64,000 nucleotides of DNA. Source: Hirudinaria manillensis. Its lineage: Eukaryota; Annelida; Clitellata; Hirudinida; Hirudinidae. Both the position numbers and the translations under genes were made by a program. This document shows, piece by piece, positions 11,820-38,103 of this stretch (positions are counted from its first letter, which is position 1; every line of letters starts with the position of its first letter). The stretch lies in assembly GCA_034509925.1 (NCBI GenBank), contig CM067531.1:3012501-3076500 (forward strand). Direction: 5' to 3'. The notes below the pieces were generated by a model. It was not told the DNA's origin. It saw nothing but the letters and a program-made list of their open reading frames with translations, and searched no databases.

Positions 11820-14800
11820 TCTTTTATCATCGTCGAGAATTTAATTAATTAAAAATTTAAAGCGAAGTCTGAGATATTTCTCGCCTCAAGGTTCTGCTAA
11901 TCCATGAAATGAATTTAAATCCTGAATTACTGCCTCAATTTCGAGTATTTTCATGAATTATTAATTTAATTCAATAGAATTATTGTAAAAAAATATAAAT
12001 AACATATTATTAATATTATAAAAAATAACTTACATTATTATTTTTTTTTAAATACAGATGATTTTACAATATCGTCTGAAAAGAAAAGTTGGATGAAATA
12101 AACAATTGTTCAAGGAATGGCAGATTATCACCATTGACATCATTATCACTTCCATCGCCAACTTGATCATCGTCGTCGTCGTCATCATCATCATCATCAT
12201 CATCATCTCTACCAAGGCTGTTCCTCCAGGGATCAGGGTCCAATTAGTCTGGCATTCAGAAGTTGTTGAAGACAGGCTTCAACTTGAATCTACCTGATTG
12301 ATTTATGGCTGACCTTTATCTTGAGCTACACCTTTAAGATTAATGCGATCTTTATGCAGGACTTTGGACGTTTAGACCCCACCCTTGCACGGCTTGCTGG
12401 GCCACACCTCGTACACCAGGGATCCGACGGACCGGGACCAGTTTCGATTCCTGCCAACCCCCTGGCACGAATGCCATGTTTATGGTCCTCTCTCGCAGCG
12501 CGAGTTGAAAAGAATTCTAAATTTTCCGAACGAAGCGAAGTTCGAAAGTTGGAGTAAAGTAAAAAGAAAAAAAAAGGACAGAAAAGAGATAACGAGAGAG
12601 TCTGTAGTGAGAGTCGTGGATAGAAGTTTGTTTATAACTCGACCCGGGACCAATGTCCCCCTGGTGCGACCTCCGCACCCCCCTGGGGAATGACGATACA
12701 ATTTCTTGAGGACTTCATTTGCCAAACATTTCGTCGGAACGTAGCTTTAAGTAGCTGCCGAACATAAATCTGTCCATCCACGAGGACTCCGAATGCGGTT
12801 TCCAGTTTCCAAGGCGTGGCAATTACTCTCTGATGGATGTCCCTTTTCCAGCCGGGTGGGGAGAGAATGTGGGGAGAGAATGTGGGTCGTGCTGCTTCAA
12901 TTAATGATAGGTGGTTGATGAACAGCTGTTTGTTGTCAAGAATGTTTGTCTTGAGTTGCGGGCGTCGTTTAAAGATTTTACGAGTGCAAGTTTATATGTA
13001 CAAAGGAGATGAAATTTCAGGACAAAATTATAAAGAAAGACAATAATAATAACAATTATGACAATAATAAGTTAGATTTTTATTGAAGTAATATTTTAAA
13101 ATTGGCAGGACAATCTAGCAGCAACAATCAGGAATCTTGCCCGTCCATAAGGACAGGTCGCAACGCAAAATGCCAAAGAAATTCTTGTAGCAGTTCAGCT
13201 TTCTGTGCCGTTGAGTTACCGAAACACAGTTGTATGTCCGTGCAACGAAGAGAAGCAAGAATCCAATTGAAACTTCCGTCGAATTTGATTTCGACCGGGT
13301 TTTGTTTTCATTTTGAGATTCGAAAATTGTTATATAAAAAAAAAAGATTTAAAATAAAGCGAACGAAACTGATGTTCAGGTAGTGCCGATAGAAAAGAAC
13401 GATTTGCTAATGAGTCAAACATTAAAAGGAGAATGACGGATGGCCCGCAGGGTTGGGGCGGTAGTGGGGTGTGGCCGGAAAGGGACGTACTGCAAGGGGG
13501 GTGAGTGGACGAATCGGCAGATTACTGGATGGAGATTTTCATCCATAAACACGCAGTTGTACGCAAATGCAAGACTCTCGCTAATAGGTTTCGCCCTAGG
13601 GCACTGCCTCTCGGATTATGCGCGCATTCGTCAAAGCAGTCTCATTAGCAGGTTTTAACATGCATTTATTCATATCTCCGATGAATTGTAATCGTAAAAC
13701 ATTTTCCAAATGTCCTTCCAGGCGTTTTTCCAGGGAAAGTTTTAGATCTTTTTCCTCTGGAAAGGCCAAAAAAAATGTTTTTTTTTGTTTATTTCTAACG
13801 AGGTTTAATGACTTTCATTCAAGACTTTACAAGATTCCTTCGCTGTTCTTTAATTAAGAGTGTTTTCATCGATTTGGCGTGAAATTCTTTAAGAGCTCGC
13901 ATGGCAAAGTAAGAGTCGCAAAAAGCGGAAGATGATTTTTCCACGGAATATCTGCAGTTACGCACCGGAGCGTCGTACATCAAGAAAAGGAAAATCCGGG
14001 GAGCCAAGTCGGTCCGCTCTAGGATGCGCTAGGATTCTAATGGCGCCATATCTACCGGTAAGCAGACTGGATAAAAATGTACAGGATCGATGGAAATGTT
14101 GTTCTCGTAAAGGTTCCTAGCGCTGCAGGTAGAAGCGCCATTTTTTTTTTGTTTTCATCGTTTGCGTCAGCTTCTCGTCTTGCAATGAGTAAATGCGCTA
14201 AAACGAGGTGCAAGTTAAATGGCGCTTATAAACCGAACGTATAATAGACTCGGACAAATTTCGGAGTCAATGCTTCCGTCGGATTTGCCGGTTTAAATTT
14301 TATGCTCCTCGCACGAACTTCATGGTCAATATTGGGGCGTATTGAGACTGCGACTAGATGTAAAACTACACTTGCAATCACAATTACAATTTACAACTTA
14401 CAATTTATAATTTCAATTATATTTACAAATTGAGGTCTTAAATGCAGTAATAAATCCGAAATAATTATTAAAGTAACTAACATCCAATAACTCCATTCAG
14501 AATCGACGGCAAGCAAGCATCGCATAATCCACGAAAATGGCTAATGAAAATGCTACGAAAAACGAATAAGATTCCACTCCGATTGGATGCCTTCGTAAAT
14601 AATTTAAGCAATGAGGTTTTCAGGGGGAAATGGTGGTTGGTGATTGGTGTGATTGACGATTGGTCGGTCGTGGCTGGCTGAGTTTGCTTGGTGGTTGTGC
14701 CTCTGATGATGCAGAGCAGGCTGGATGGATGCGAGGGAAGAGTACTAATAGTCTGTAACGGTACTGGTAAAATCTGGCCAGTGACTTTGCAATGGTTTCC

Positions 14801-15000
14801 TTGTTGATTCGAATGACGAATGGACTTAGTGAAAAGAGTTTATGTCGTTTGCTGGTTGCCTATGAAATGATTAATGTACCCTCGGTTTTTCTCGGTTTTT
14901 TTCGGTTTTTTTCTTCCTTTTCTTCAATTTTTCACAAAATAACAAAATAAAGAAAAATTTTGCGAGCATTGGAAATTAATTATTCGGCTGCGGTGATTGT
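11820..15000. other. Mixed-composition region without a recognised gene
   Basis: Includes a GC-richer, non-repetitive block at about 12,320-12,900 and another at 13,400-14,350. Several frames of 60-100 codons exist on both strands, but none shows a domain, a start in context or paired splice sites. I see nothing I can name. Confidence 0.4.
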
Positions 15001-15129
15001 GATAAATCTTTCTTTTCCTCGGCTGTCGGTTGATTGAATCAGTCTTGTAATTCCATTACATTGGCGCTCTCACAACTTTTTGAGTTGTCAAGAAAAACAT
15101 CGACCCATACGATTTCGCCGGAATCAATC

Positions 15130-15250
15130 AGAAGGCAATTCAATGATTCAGCCATCGATTGATTCCAATTTACATGATTGATTTCAATCATTTCAATCAA
15201 TCGCATAGAATCGCTTGCAATCATTTCAATCAATCGCATGGAATAGCTAG
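15130..15250. repeat. Short minisatellite containing AATCATTTCAATCAATCGCAT
   Basis: Two near-identical copies of a roughly 40-bp unit (about 15,180-15,257) preceded by related ATTGATTC-rich sequence. It is similar in flavour to the CAATCAATT minisatellite at 6,508. Confidence 0.6.
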
Positions 15251-15839
15251 CAATCACTTCTCTCTCAGGCCAATCCAAGAGCTTTCATGAGAATGGAGTT
15301 CACATTTGGTCGATAAATGCCAGTTTTTATTGCTCCTCTCTGTGCAGCCTGTAGCCAACGTTTCCAAGTGAAATACAATCATCCTAAAGCGCATGTCAAG
15401 ATTTTCCATCCTCGCGTCCAAGTACTTCCATTACCAGGATCATAATCAAGACACCACGATCACGATCACAACTTTTGCCATCGTTATCATCATCATCATC
15501 ATCATCACCATACGCATCGTCGTTGTCATCGTCGTCATCATCATTTAGACTCTACGGAGCAAGTATTCTGAACAGACCCAACTAAGAATTTAATTTTTCG
15601 AACATGGATTTTTAAAAAAAAAAACAATTATATTTTTTACGGGATAATGAAACTTTGTGTCGGCATTTTGAGAGCTGGTGTTAAAGTTTTGCACGGAGCA
15701 TCGTTCACGAGTAACACCGAATGTTCCTTGAAGCCTTGAAAAATGCGGCAGCAGAAGATGATGACGACGACGACGACGATGACGATCGTCCATTTACATG
15801 ATTCAACAAGATTTCAGTCTTTGAAACAAAAAAAACGTT

Positions 15840-15840
<1 letters not shown>

Positions 15841-15888
<48 letters not shown>
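15841..15888. repeat. CT dinucleotide microsatellite
   Basis: About 24 uninterrupted CT units followed by imperfect CTCC/CTTT. The antisense GAGA run gives an Arg-Glu repeat frame that is not a gene. Confidence 0.95.
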
Positions 15889-15895
<7 letters not shown>

Positions 15896-16126
15896 CCTCT
15901 CTATTCCAATCACTCTCTCGATACTTCTGTAAAAAGATAAAAAAAAAATATTTATGCATATATGTGGCAATTACCTGGCTGTAAATAATAGTTAATAAAT
16001 GAAATATCAGTTTACAATTATTTATAGTGCAACAATTATTTATTATTATCATTATTAATAATATCAAAACTCACTTAAATGTAATATTATTAATGACATT
16101 ATATATAATATAATAATATATATAAT

Positions 16127-16162
<36 letters not shown>

Positions 16163-16763
16163 CGACGGAAATATAATAAAAGATGTTAAGTGCATAAATA
16201 ATAAAATGTCCAAGGTGGCTCACGGGAGTGTCCATTTCGTTCTATTTTCGTGCTTTTAAAACTTTTCAGCTTTTCAGTTTTGTTAGATTTTTAAATTTAT
16301 TAAATTAAAATTATTTTTATTATTAGTGTTGTAATTATTATTATATTGAATATTATAATTATACTATTATATTGAATTATTAAATTAATTACATTATTAT
16401 AGTGAATATTATAATTACACTGAATATTATTAATTAATGTATTGTTTGCTACTGCGATTTAATATCTCATGTAATTTATTTTAAAGGATTTATATTTTAA
16501 ATATTCATTTAGAATGTACCAGTCGCCCTTCATGCTCCAACCAAAAGCACTGATTGACCTCCTCCTCCAGCCAAAAAAAAAAGTTACAAAGTCCTACGCA
16601 CTGAACGCTCTCCTAAGTGCATTATTAATAATTAGTTAAGCGACTAATTTGGACGTTGACTCGGCAATCAATGAATATGTTAATGAACCAATATGTTAAT
16701 GAACTACTGAATATTAATGACCGATCGTTCGATAAAATCAAGCGGTAATGATACTGATGAGAA

Positions 16764-29723
<12,960 letters not shown>

Positions 29724-30377
29724 TTGATCTGCAAAATAAAATTCTAAAACTTTATTCCTAGCAACCATTTCGATGGATAAAATCTTGTCTCAAGTTAGAG
29801 TCCCCCTCTTAAATACAGAAGCCACTCATTTGGTGAACTCCGTAGAGAGTACTCGATGTTCACAAAAAAAAAGTTTGGCTTACCGTCCTATTCTCTTCGA
29901 AATGTTTGGCTTAATCGTCTTTACTTAATCCTAAAGTGTGTCTTTTCTTTATTTATTTATTTATTAATTAATCGCACAATGTTTTAGCAGAAAGTTAGCA
30001 GAGGGCCGAATTTATTAATCGATGTAATTTTATTACACTTTTTATAATAATAGCTCAGAAGCTATTGCCGATACTTTTAAGGCAAATTTACGATCGATAT
30101 CGCCGATAGTATCATTAACTTCGCTATTTACCTCTTAAAGCTCCAGATATCTGAGCTTTTCTGATATTTCAGATAGACTTAGCATAAACTTTTTCAAAAT
30201 ATATATGCAACATGAATAATTTATTTAAAATAAAATTATAATAATTTTAAATCAAACAAAGCTTAGATTTTTTAACTTTAAACTATCAATATAAAAATTA
30301 AAATGTTAAGTTGTGAAATGATATTTCACTTTTAACCAGCACATGGACTAACGAAAACACTTTAATTGATATCGAAA
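29724..30377. promoter_or_regulatory. Shared 5' intergenic region of collagen (-) and METTL13 (+)
   Basis: Only about 650 bp separate the two start codons, which face away from each other, so this stretch must contain both promoters and 5'UTRs. On the minus strand a GAGTGGCTTCTGTATTTAAG stretch near 29,814-29,833 may be a TATA-like element for the collagen gene. No other motif is clear. Confidence 0.5.
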
Positions 30378-33300
30378 ATGGGACTGCTGCCAAAATCAAG
30401 CAAGGAATTTAGCAGTGCCGACTACTGGGAGGCTTTTTTTAAGCAAAGAGGCGACAAAGTTTTTGAATGGTTTGCTGTTCTTTCAATTTGATTGACGCGC
30501 AACTTTATTTGCACTCAAATCGATTATTTTAAAGAATCCTTAAAGTAACTGAGGTACAATAATTGTCGATCATTAAGATAATTGATAATTTAAATATTCA
30601 GGTATGGAGAATTTTCAACCTTAAAAGAACTTTTGACAAAGTATGTTAAGACATCAGACAAGGTGTTGATTCCTGGATGTGGAACGTCTGAACTGGGACT
30701 TCACATGCACGACTGTGGCTTTCAAAGTATTACATGCACTGACATTATCGAGGATGTGGTAGAACGCATGAAGAAATACTGCGATGACAAACCAGGAATT
30801 TCATACCAAGTCATGGACATTTTCAAGGTTGATAATTTGAATTTTATTATGTTTTTTCATAGCTTATTTTTTTTGCATTACTTACTCAATATCTGGCTAT
30901 GAAGTATTACTTCTTGGCAGATATTCTACTGAATTTATGTTCTTATGTTCATTGAAGTGATTCATTTTAGTAATTCAGTATTAAAAGTATCTCCAAGTTA
31001 GTACTAAAGTTATTCAGAGCTCTACAAAAAGTTGACTTCAAAAATTTTCCCAGATGGATTATCAGGATGGAGAATTCAATGTTGTCCTTGACAAGGGAAC
31101 CTTGGATGCACTTTATTCACAAGACAATCCAGAAAATGAGGAAAAGATTGAGAAGATGTTTGCAGAAATATCGAGGGTTCTCAGGATCGGAGGAAGATAC
31201 TTGTGCATCACATTGGCACAGTCCTACATCGCCAAGAAAATTGTTCAGTACTTTACGAACGAGTGAGTTGTATTTTCTATCATTTTCAGTGTCTAATATT
31301 TGGAATAAAAGTTTAAATATTGAATTGAAATTTTTATTGGTTATTTTGGGTGTTTTGTAATCATTTTTAATGGTCTTAACATCAAAATAAAAGATTATTT
31401 CTAAACTGATGATAATAAGAAATTAATTCATTTGCCTATTTTATGTAATAATTACCTTATTGGATTACTTAGTAGATTTTTAATTTTCGAATTAGCAAGG
31501 GTAACTTTATATGGTTTTGATGATGTTGCTATTCGTTTGACTTTGTTACCAGAGGATGGTTGGTCAGAGTCTGTCTGAATTCAACGAGTACCAGGAAGAA
31601 TCAATCAGATCTCCCAGTTTTTATGTTTGTTTTGACAAAGTTCAAGAAGTTGCCCAATGCTAAACCAGTTAGCTGAACCTTCCATCCTTCTTTCTTTTTT
31701 GTTATTTCTTATTTATTTCTTATCCTTACTTTTAATCATGCAAATTATAAATAATATAAAACTGAATATGAGCACATAATTTAAAATTGACTCATTCTCT
31801 CAAAGATTCTGGAACTTTCCTTATTTGATGAATCAGTACAAAGAGTTGAAAGTACAGACCAAGTATTGTCTGCCATAACGGAACTGCAAAATTATGCCCT
31901 CGTAAAGAACAACCTGCATTACGGGTTGGTCGTGCTGCACCTAATTTTTACAATTTTCAGAAATTCCATTAAACTTGTATCTTATTTTAACTTATGCTAA
32001 TGCCTGTGACTTATTTTAATTTTATTAATTAAACTTATATTGAACGTTAATTCGTTAATAATTTTTTAATATTTAACCTTACTCTTTTATCAGAAAACCT
32101 CTTGACAAACAAGTTTGTGTGGAACTTCACGACTCAACGTCATCAGAGCCCAGGTACACGATCCACGTCGTCGACGGACGTGGCAAAAAGAACCAAAAAT
32201 TTGCAGTTTTTGTGGTCCCATTGGGAAGGTAAGGAGTTTTATGTGTTATAAGGAGTTGATGATTTGTTTTAAAAATCATTTTTAACCAGTTGCTGTAACT
32301 CCTTAAAACATGTTATAAATTTGCATTTTTAATATTTATGTCTATCTTATTTAATATTAATGATATATTTCATAATATTCATGCTGCATTTATGTTAAAC
32401 ATTGTTGCAAAGGCATTACAAATGAGCTTCTCTGCTAACATAATCCGACTAATATTAATAATTATTACTTTCAAATGCTATTTTTATGTTTCCAAAATTT
32501 TCAATGTTTCAATACAAGTGCTCCACCTCTCAAAATAAACAATATAAAAAAAAATAAACAAACAGGGAGAGCGAGTGGCTCTTCTCCTCGGAGGAGGGAA
32601 GGAAGCAACTCCACGGAAGCTGCGGCTTCGGTCGTCTGCTCGTCGTGCTCCTCAACAGGAAGCACAAGTACGAATCCATCGAGTTCATCAAACAAGAACT
32701 TTCACCCAGGGTTCCCCAACTCGCCCCACACCTCCTCGACGTTGAAAATGTAAACTTAATTCACGACTTTGAATTATATTTGCTTTAAAGAGTTTGTATT
32801 TCGTTGAAACAATGTTGTATGTATGTATGTTTTGCTGCTTGTGTCATCTTGGAAACCATGGCATTTTATAACGGCATTGGTTAAAGTGATGCTCTAATGG
32901 AAGTTATAGACGATAGTTATGTTCTAATTCCAATCATTCCAGAGTCCGTTCTTGTCCATCGGAGATTCTGCGGACGTGACCCTGTCACGAGAGTGCGGCA
33001 CCAGTGAACTGAGCGGAGATTACGTGGTGGAAGACGTCCAGGTCGACAAGGACGTTTACAGGAGACTCATCTTCGCCAGTTCCCCGAATGTCATTCAAAC
33101 TGAAGTCGTTCTCAACAGAAGTTTGTTTTTGTTTTTTTTTTCTCCTCGAATTTTCTCGGGTCACAATTCTATTAATTAGAATGGCAATTATTACTATTAC
33201 TAATATATAAAAATATTATTACAAAATATTACTATGGTTTGTATATTGGAATATTATTACCTATAATATTATTATTGTCATCTTCTTGGGCCACAATTCT

Positions 33301-34830
33301 ATCTCTAATTATAAATATCAATTATCATTATTACTAATAATATTATTACAATATATTATTATGGTTTATGTAATTGAATGTTATTACCTAATTTGATAAT
33401 AGCTGAAAATGTATTTATATGAATTTGATGGTTTAATCGTTAAAGTTGCAAAGAAAAGTTCCAAGAAATTTGCCCAAAATTCCATCCAATACTCGATCGA
33501 CCACAGTTCACTGACTTGCCATTATTACAAGCCTGTTGTGGCAGGACTCATCTTCACTGAGCATTTCATTAGCAAAAAGACACAGAAAGGTATGAACTAT
33601 ATAGAATTTGTCTTTAAGGTTTTGTTAAATGCTTTGCGAATGTTTTGAATGACAAAGTAATTATTAATATATTAATTTAATAATTGACTCACGTGTTTTC
33701 TGTTGTCACACTTTCAGGTGATGTGAAGGTGGCTCTGATAGGACTAGGAGGGGGAAGTCTATCCATGTATTTCCATGAAAATATCTCCAAGGTCAGTATT
33801 GCACATTTGCTCCGATCGCTGTGAGGTTTCAAAATTTTGAATAATTCTGAAATTTAACATCCAAATAAAGAATGATGGATTGTATTAAATGCTGTTTAAA
33901 TGCAATTTTACCAGACAGAGATTCTAAAATTTCTTACAGGTCAAGTTAAACGTGGTAGAATTGGATCCGGAAATTGTCAGCGTAGCAGAGAAGCACTTTG
34001 GACTGAAAAAGGATGAAAGGCTGGCAGTTGAGATTGGAGATGGACTTCAATTCATCAGGGATCAACATGCCAAAGGTTTGCATTTCAAACTCTTATCCAG
34101 GATTTTGATTACCTATGTTCACTTGCATAAAAGATTCTGCCCTTGCATTGGCTGAACTACATACTTTAGATGACATCCTTCCTTTGATGTCATCAGTATA
34201 TATTGTTATGACCTTTGAACCCTTCGACAGGCACAAAGTATGACGTGTTGATTGTCGATGTCGATAACAAGGAAACCTCTCTCGGAATTTCCTGTCCTCC
34301 GCCTTCCTTCCTTGAGGAATCGATCATCAAGTCCTGCCATGGAATCGTCAGTCCTAAAGGTGTTTTCTCAGTTTCAGCAAAACTTTACTTTATAACATTT
34401 TATTTGTTAATACTTTCCAAAGCTGAATGATATTTAATATATATTAATATGTTGCGATATATATATATATTGTATTCATTATTGGTCTTCAATCTCACTT
34501 AAAATTGGAAAATCAAGAAACCAAAACAAAAAAAACCACCTTTCAATTTTAGGAGTTTTCATTCTGAATCTCGTCACGAGGCTGAAGGAGAAAAGAGATT
34601 CCATCATCGAGACTTTGAAGTCCACGTTCGAAGAAGTCTACGGGGTTCGTGTCGATCAAGATGTCAATGAGGTGTTGTATTGTCTGCCCTTCAAGCTGCT
34701 TCCAGAAGGTTCCAAGTCTTCTTCTGGCGACCTCTTGGCAGAGTCTTTCGAGAGACTGAGGAGCTCGTTAAAGGACAAAAGCCACCGGGGAGTTTTCGAC
34801 TTCCAGCCTCGTAATGTTAAGTTGTTGTAA
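30378..34830 (+). CDS. METTL13: eEF1A lysine and N-terminal methyltransferase (METTL13)
   Basis: Thirteen coding exons (30378-30469, 30602-30827, 31054-31262, 31553-31667, 31806-31924, 32094-32228, 32566-32749, 32943-33120, 33446-33589, 33718-33791, 33940-34075, 34231-34359, 34553-34830) join in phase to 672 aa, close to the human length. METTL13 is a cytosolic two-domain SAM methyltransferase that modifies the N-terminus and a lysine of elongation factor 1A. The N-terminal domain shows the SAM motif VLIPGCGTSELG (residues 52-63) and VLDKGTLDA; the C-terminal domain shows VALIGLGGGSL (about 471-481), VVELDPEIVSVA and SCPPPSF. The junction into exon 9 (acceptor before TTGCAAAG at 33446) is the least certain; phase and homology both fit. 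A poly(A) signal AATAAA is at 34844. Confidence 0.95.
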
Positions 34831-35436
34831 TATGGCTTCTTTTAATAAAGGTTAAGTAATAAATTATCTTCAGTGTTCTTGGCTGGCTTTGCTGATTACA
34901 CGGATGCATATTTGCGTTGAATTTTGACCAATCTTATTTCAAGGCTGCAAAAATTTTCATATTACTTTACAAAATTATTAGGAATAGAATTATCATATTT
35001 TAGTAAAGTATTTTTAGTAAGGATTGTGGCGTTATCTAGTTATTGACTCCACACGTTGTCGCTACGAACGCGTTTGGGTTAGTTAAATTCGATTCCAGAA
35101 GACGGGATGGAGCACTATATGTTGATTCTTTGGCGAAGTTCCCAGGGTTTGCAGTTTTTAGAAATTGTGAACATATATAGCGATAGGAAATTACTAAGAA
35201 ATTGTGTTTGGAGGGACGGCTGCCCGTTAGGTTTTGTAATTATTTATTATTTTAAGTTAACTGGCTTCGTGAAATTTAATTATTTGATCAGGATAGGTTT
35301 GAGAGGCGTCACTCGTCGTCAGTGGTTTATCAAGTGAGGGGAGGTATTAAGAAAATTATTAATGTTAAACAAAAAAATTAGGACCTAATGTTTTTTTTTA
35401 AACGGCTTTAATAATAATGTGAGTGTAAATGTAATT
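34831..35436. other. Intergenic, no gene supported
   Basis: Contains the METTL13 3' end (poly(A) signal) and a 76-codon + frame at 35107-35337 with no domain or signal. The minus-strand 3'UTR of the microprotein gene presumably extends into it. Confidence 0.4.
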
Positions 35437-35775
35437 TTACTCAATTCGTCGCCTATTTTCCCTGACGATGTACTTAACGACAGCCAGAAACAGTGCAATG
35501 GCGAGTATGATGGCAATGATGTAGTACAAGAATTCATCATCTCCTTCATCAAATTCTGTTAATAAAAATCATTGCAGTTTAATTCGTTCAGAATATATCA
35601 AAGATATCTTATGCAACATAAGTTCAGCTATAAAAGGATATACAGCGATGGTTATTCCAATGCGTATTGATTGTAATAATCGAATTACTAAGTAACCAAT
35701 TGAATCACCTTCATAAGCTGTTCGTGATTGACCGCTTTTGGGAGAGGTGTTATTCTTACGATGTCTTCTTTCCAT
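35437..35775 (-). CDS. Single-pass membrane microprotein, 61 aa, unidentified
   Basis: Two exons: 35709-35775 starts at ATG with the basic N-terminus MERRHRKNNTSPKSG; a GTGATT donor follows. Exon 2 (35437-35555) follows a TTTTTATTAACAG acceptor and joins in phase 1. The product has a basic head (1-15), an acidic juxtamembrane stretch (EEFDEGDDE, 22-30), one transmembrane helix (FLYYIIAIILAIALFLAVV, 31-49) and a basic tail (KYIVRENRRRIE). There is no signal peptide, so it is probably tail-anchored or type II/III. The layout is like SMIM-type or SERCA-regulating micropeptides, but I cannot assign a family. It lies head-to-head with NFKBIL1 (471 bp between starts), which may imply a shared promoter. 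Confidence 0.65.
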
Positions 35776-36246
35776 GATTAATGTTTTAGGAAAGTGTGAC
35801 GTAATGTTTATACAATCGAATTATTACATTTCCTTCTATCAGTCACTGATTTTGGAATAAAAATTTTTGGATTAAATCGCTTTTTACTAGTTTAGATTTA
35901 CAGAAGAAACTGAGTAGACTTCTGTAATTTGGTCTGTTCCAACTTCTTTATGATATTTATAATTAATATAATTACCAATTTGGATTGGCAAAATTTCAAG
36001 CCAACATTTCAACATTTGAAAGTTTTACATTTGATTTTTAAGTCAGCATTTGAAAACGTTAAACAAATGTTCACTAAACATCTATAAAAAAAAAATAACT
36101 TAAAAAATCGAAATGCATTACATATTTTAACTAAAGCTTGATGACATTATTCAAAATTTATTATTTATTACGCCTATACACAGTGTCTTTGGTGATCAAC
36201 AAACTATAGGTTTATTTATATTATTATAGACTTAACTTTTAACCAG

Positions 36247-37577
36247 ATGAGAATGAGGACTGGGGAAAAGCTTTTAAAATATATAAAAAAGGGAAGGATA
36301 AAGAAATTAAAAAGATACATTGATAAATACGAAGTCGACGTTCATTCTTTCTGTTTCGCCGACGGGGATTATGTACTTCACAAACTGTGCTTTTACGGTC
36401 TGTTACCATGCATAAAGTATGTTTTAAAACTTATTTATTCATGGATCTTGACATTTATTATTAAATTATGTGTTAGGTTTATTTCGTTCATTAACTTATG
36501 TTGTATTTCTTGAAAAAAACAGTAATTGACTAATTTAATAAATATGTTGCAGATCATATTTCCATTCAAAGAAAGCATTTCTTGTTAAAAACACCAATGG
36601 AGAACTTCCAAGTCATGCTGCGATCAAAGGCGGCCTGCAGAGGCTGACTGAAGGCGATTCAGGTAAAAACACTTGGAATTTTGATAATTATGCAAATATT
36701 TGCCACATCAATTAGTTGGCTCATCGTTATTATATGACATAATCTTCAAAATTGTATGTTTATTTAAGACCATTTTAAAACTATTTCAGATCTGATGAAT
36801 ATGGAAGATCTTGTCCATTTTCTCAAGGGTATTTGTCCAGAGTCATTCAAGGCAACTGATCGATTTGGTTCAACTGCAGAAATGATGTATAGAATTTATA
36901 ACAAGAAAGCTGAAGAAATAGTATTTGAAAGTTGTCACAATATTGAAGACAAAGATTTGGAAGATAATTATAAAGAGCCTGAGGGTTGTTATTATGGTGA
37001 TGAAGACTATGATCACACAGACTACTTTGATTCATTTTCTGGAGGCCAACATGAAACGCTCGATGATTGGGCCGATAGAATGTCACGAGAATACCATCAA
37101 AAGAAGAAAGCATCATCATATTGTTACTATAACAATCAAAAATCTAATGACAAAACACTTCCAAAATCTCCACCAATACCTAAAATATCCGCTGAAAAAA
37201 TCAAAGCATTTGAAGAAAACATGAAGAAGATCAATGAAGCAAACAAAAAGTCTAGCAGAGAAACGTACGAAAAAGAATGCGAACAGTTTTTCAAAAAGCA
37301 TCGACAGCCTGTGCCCGACTCAATTTCGTTCAAAGACGTGCCCTGGCCACACCCTCGAAGTGGAAACACCAGCGATATAGAGAGCTTCTTGTTTTCTGGG
37401 ATGGATAGGAAATCAATTGAATTCAGGGCTTTAATTAAGAGGCATCAAGTCATGTGGCATCCTGACAGATTCATGAATCGCTGCGAGTCCAGCATCAATG
37501 CCGGGGAAAGATCCAAAATATTGAAGCATGTTATCGAGATTTCACAATTTTTTAATGCTTTTGTGTCTTCTCTTTAG
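36247..37577 (+). CDS. NFKBIL1: NF-kappa-B inhibitor-like protein 1
   Basis: Three exons (36247-36416, 36553-36662, 36790-37577) joining in phase to 355 aa, near the vertebrate length. The N-terminal basic helix is followed by two weak ankyrin-type units (DGDYVLHKLCFYGLLPC; TNGELPSHAAIKGG). The middle is acidic then charged/coiled (ENMKKINEANKKSS). The C-terminus carries the diagnostic DVPWPHPRSG and a J-like segment with HPD (QVMWHPDRF), as in NFKBIL1. In vertebrates the protein is nuclear and linked to mRNA processing and NF-kB control; the role here is inferred. Poly(A) signal AATAAA at 37615. An 85-nt-wide acidic stretch (EDKDLEDNYKEPEGCYYGDEDY region) replaces the glutamate-rich insert. 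Confidence 0.9.
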
Positions 37578-38103
37578 CTATATTGTTTAGATTCTGTATT
37601 GTTTTTTTTTTTTGAATAAAAGTATTTAATTTTAGTTGTAAATGGGACTTCAATGTGTCCTGTCTCTATATCTTAAAATATGTGTTAATTTTTGTGCATA
37701 TTAAAAGTTTTAGAATTGGCTTTCCACTTTCGGTTAATTGCTAAAAACTTCTGGTTGGGTTTGCATTCAAATTTTCTTTGAAACTCCAGAAGAGATTCAT
37801 GTTTTTGGAATTCTACCATTAGAGTGAAGAAAATTGGTGACAATAATGAAGTGTGCATTTGTAACAATTAATACTTAAGTTATCGCTAAATTATCAAAAG
37901 GTTTGGGGTGAGTCTGGAGAAAATTATTTTAAGCATCTTTTAAGAGTTTTAAAATTTTGGATGCTTAATTAATTGTTTATAGATATTTTGCAATTTAGAA
38001 TGCTCAACTCTTTAAACAAACTAATTCGATTCTGCTATCTTTGTAAACTGAACACTGCTGCCTCGGGACTTATCACTTTTAGTGCGGCCGCAATTATAAT
38101 ATA

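Noticed and set aside
12385..12693. 102-codon + frame in a GC-richer block
   Set aside because: No ATG at the start (TTG), no domain, no paired splice sites.
33409..33445. METTL13 exon 9 starting at CTGAAAATG after ATAATAG
   Set aside because: It puts the exon out of phase with exon 8 and hits a stop; the acceptor at 33445/33446 keeps the frame.
35107..35337. 76-codon + frame (MEHYMLILWRSS...)
   Set aside because: No domain, no signal, no conserved context.
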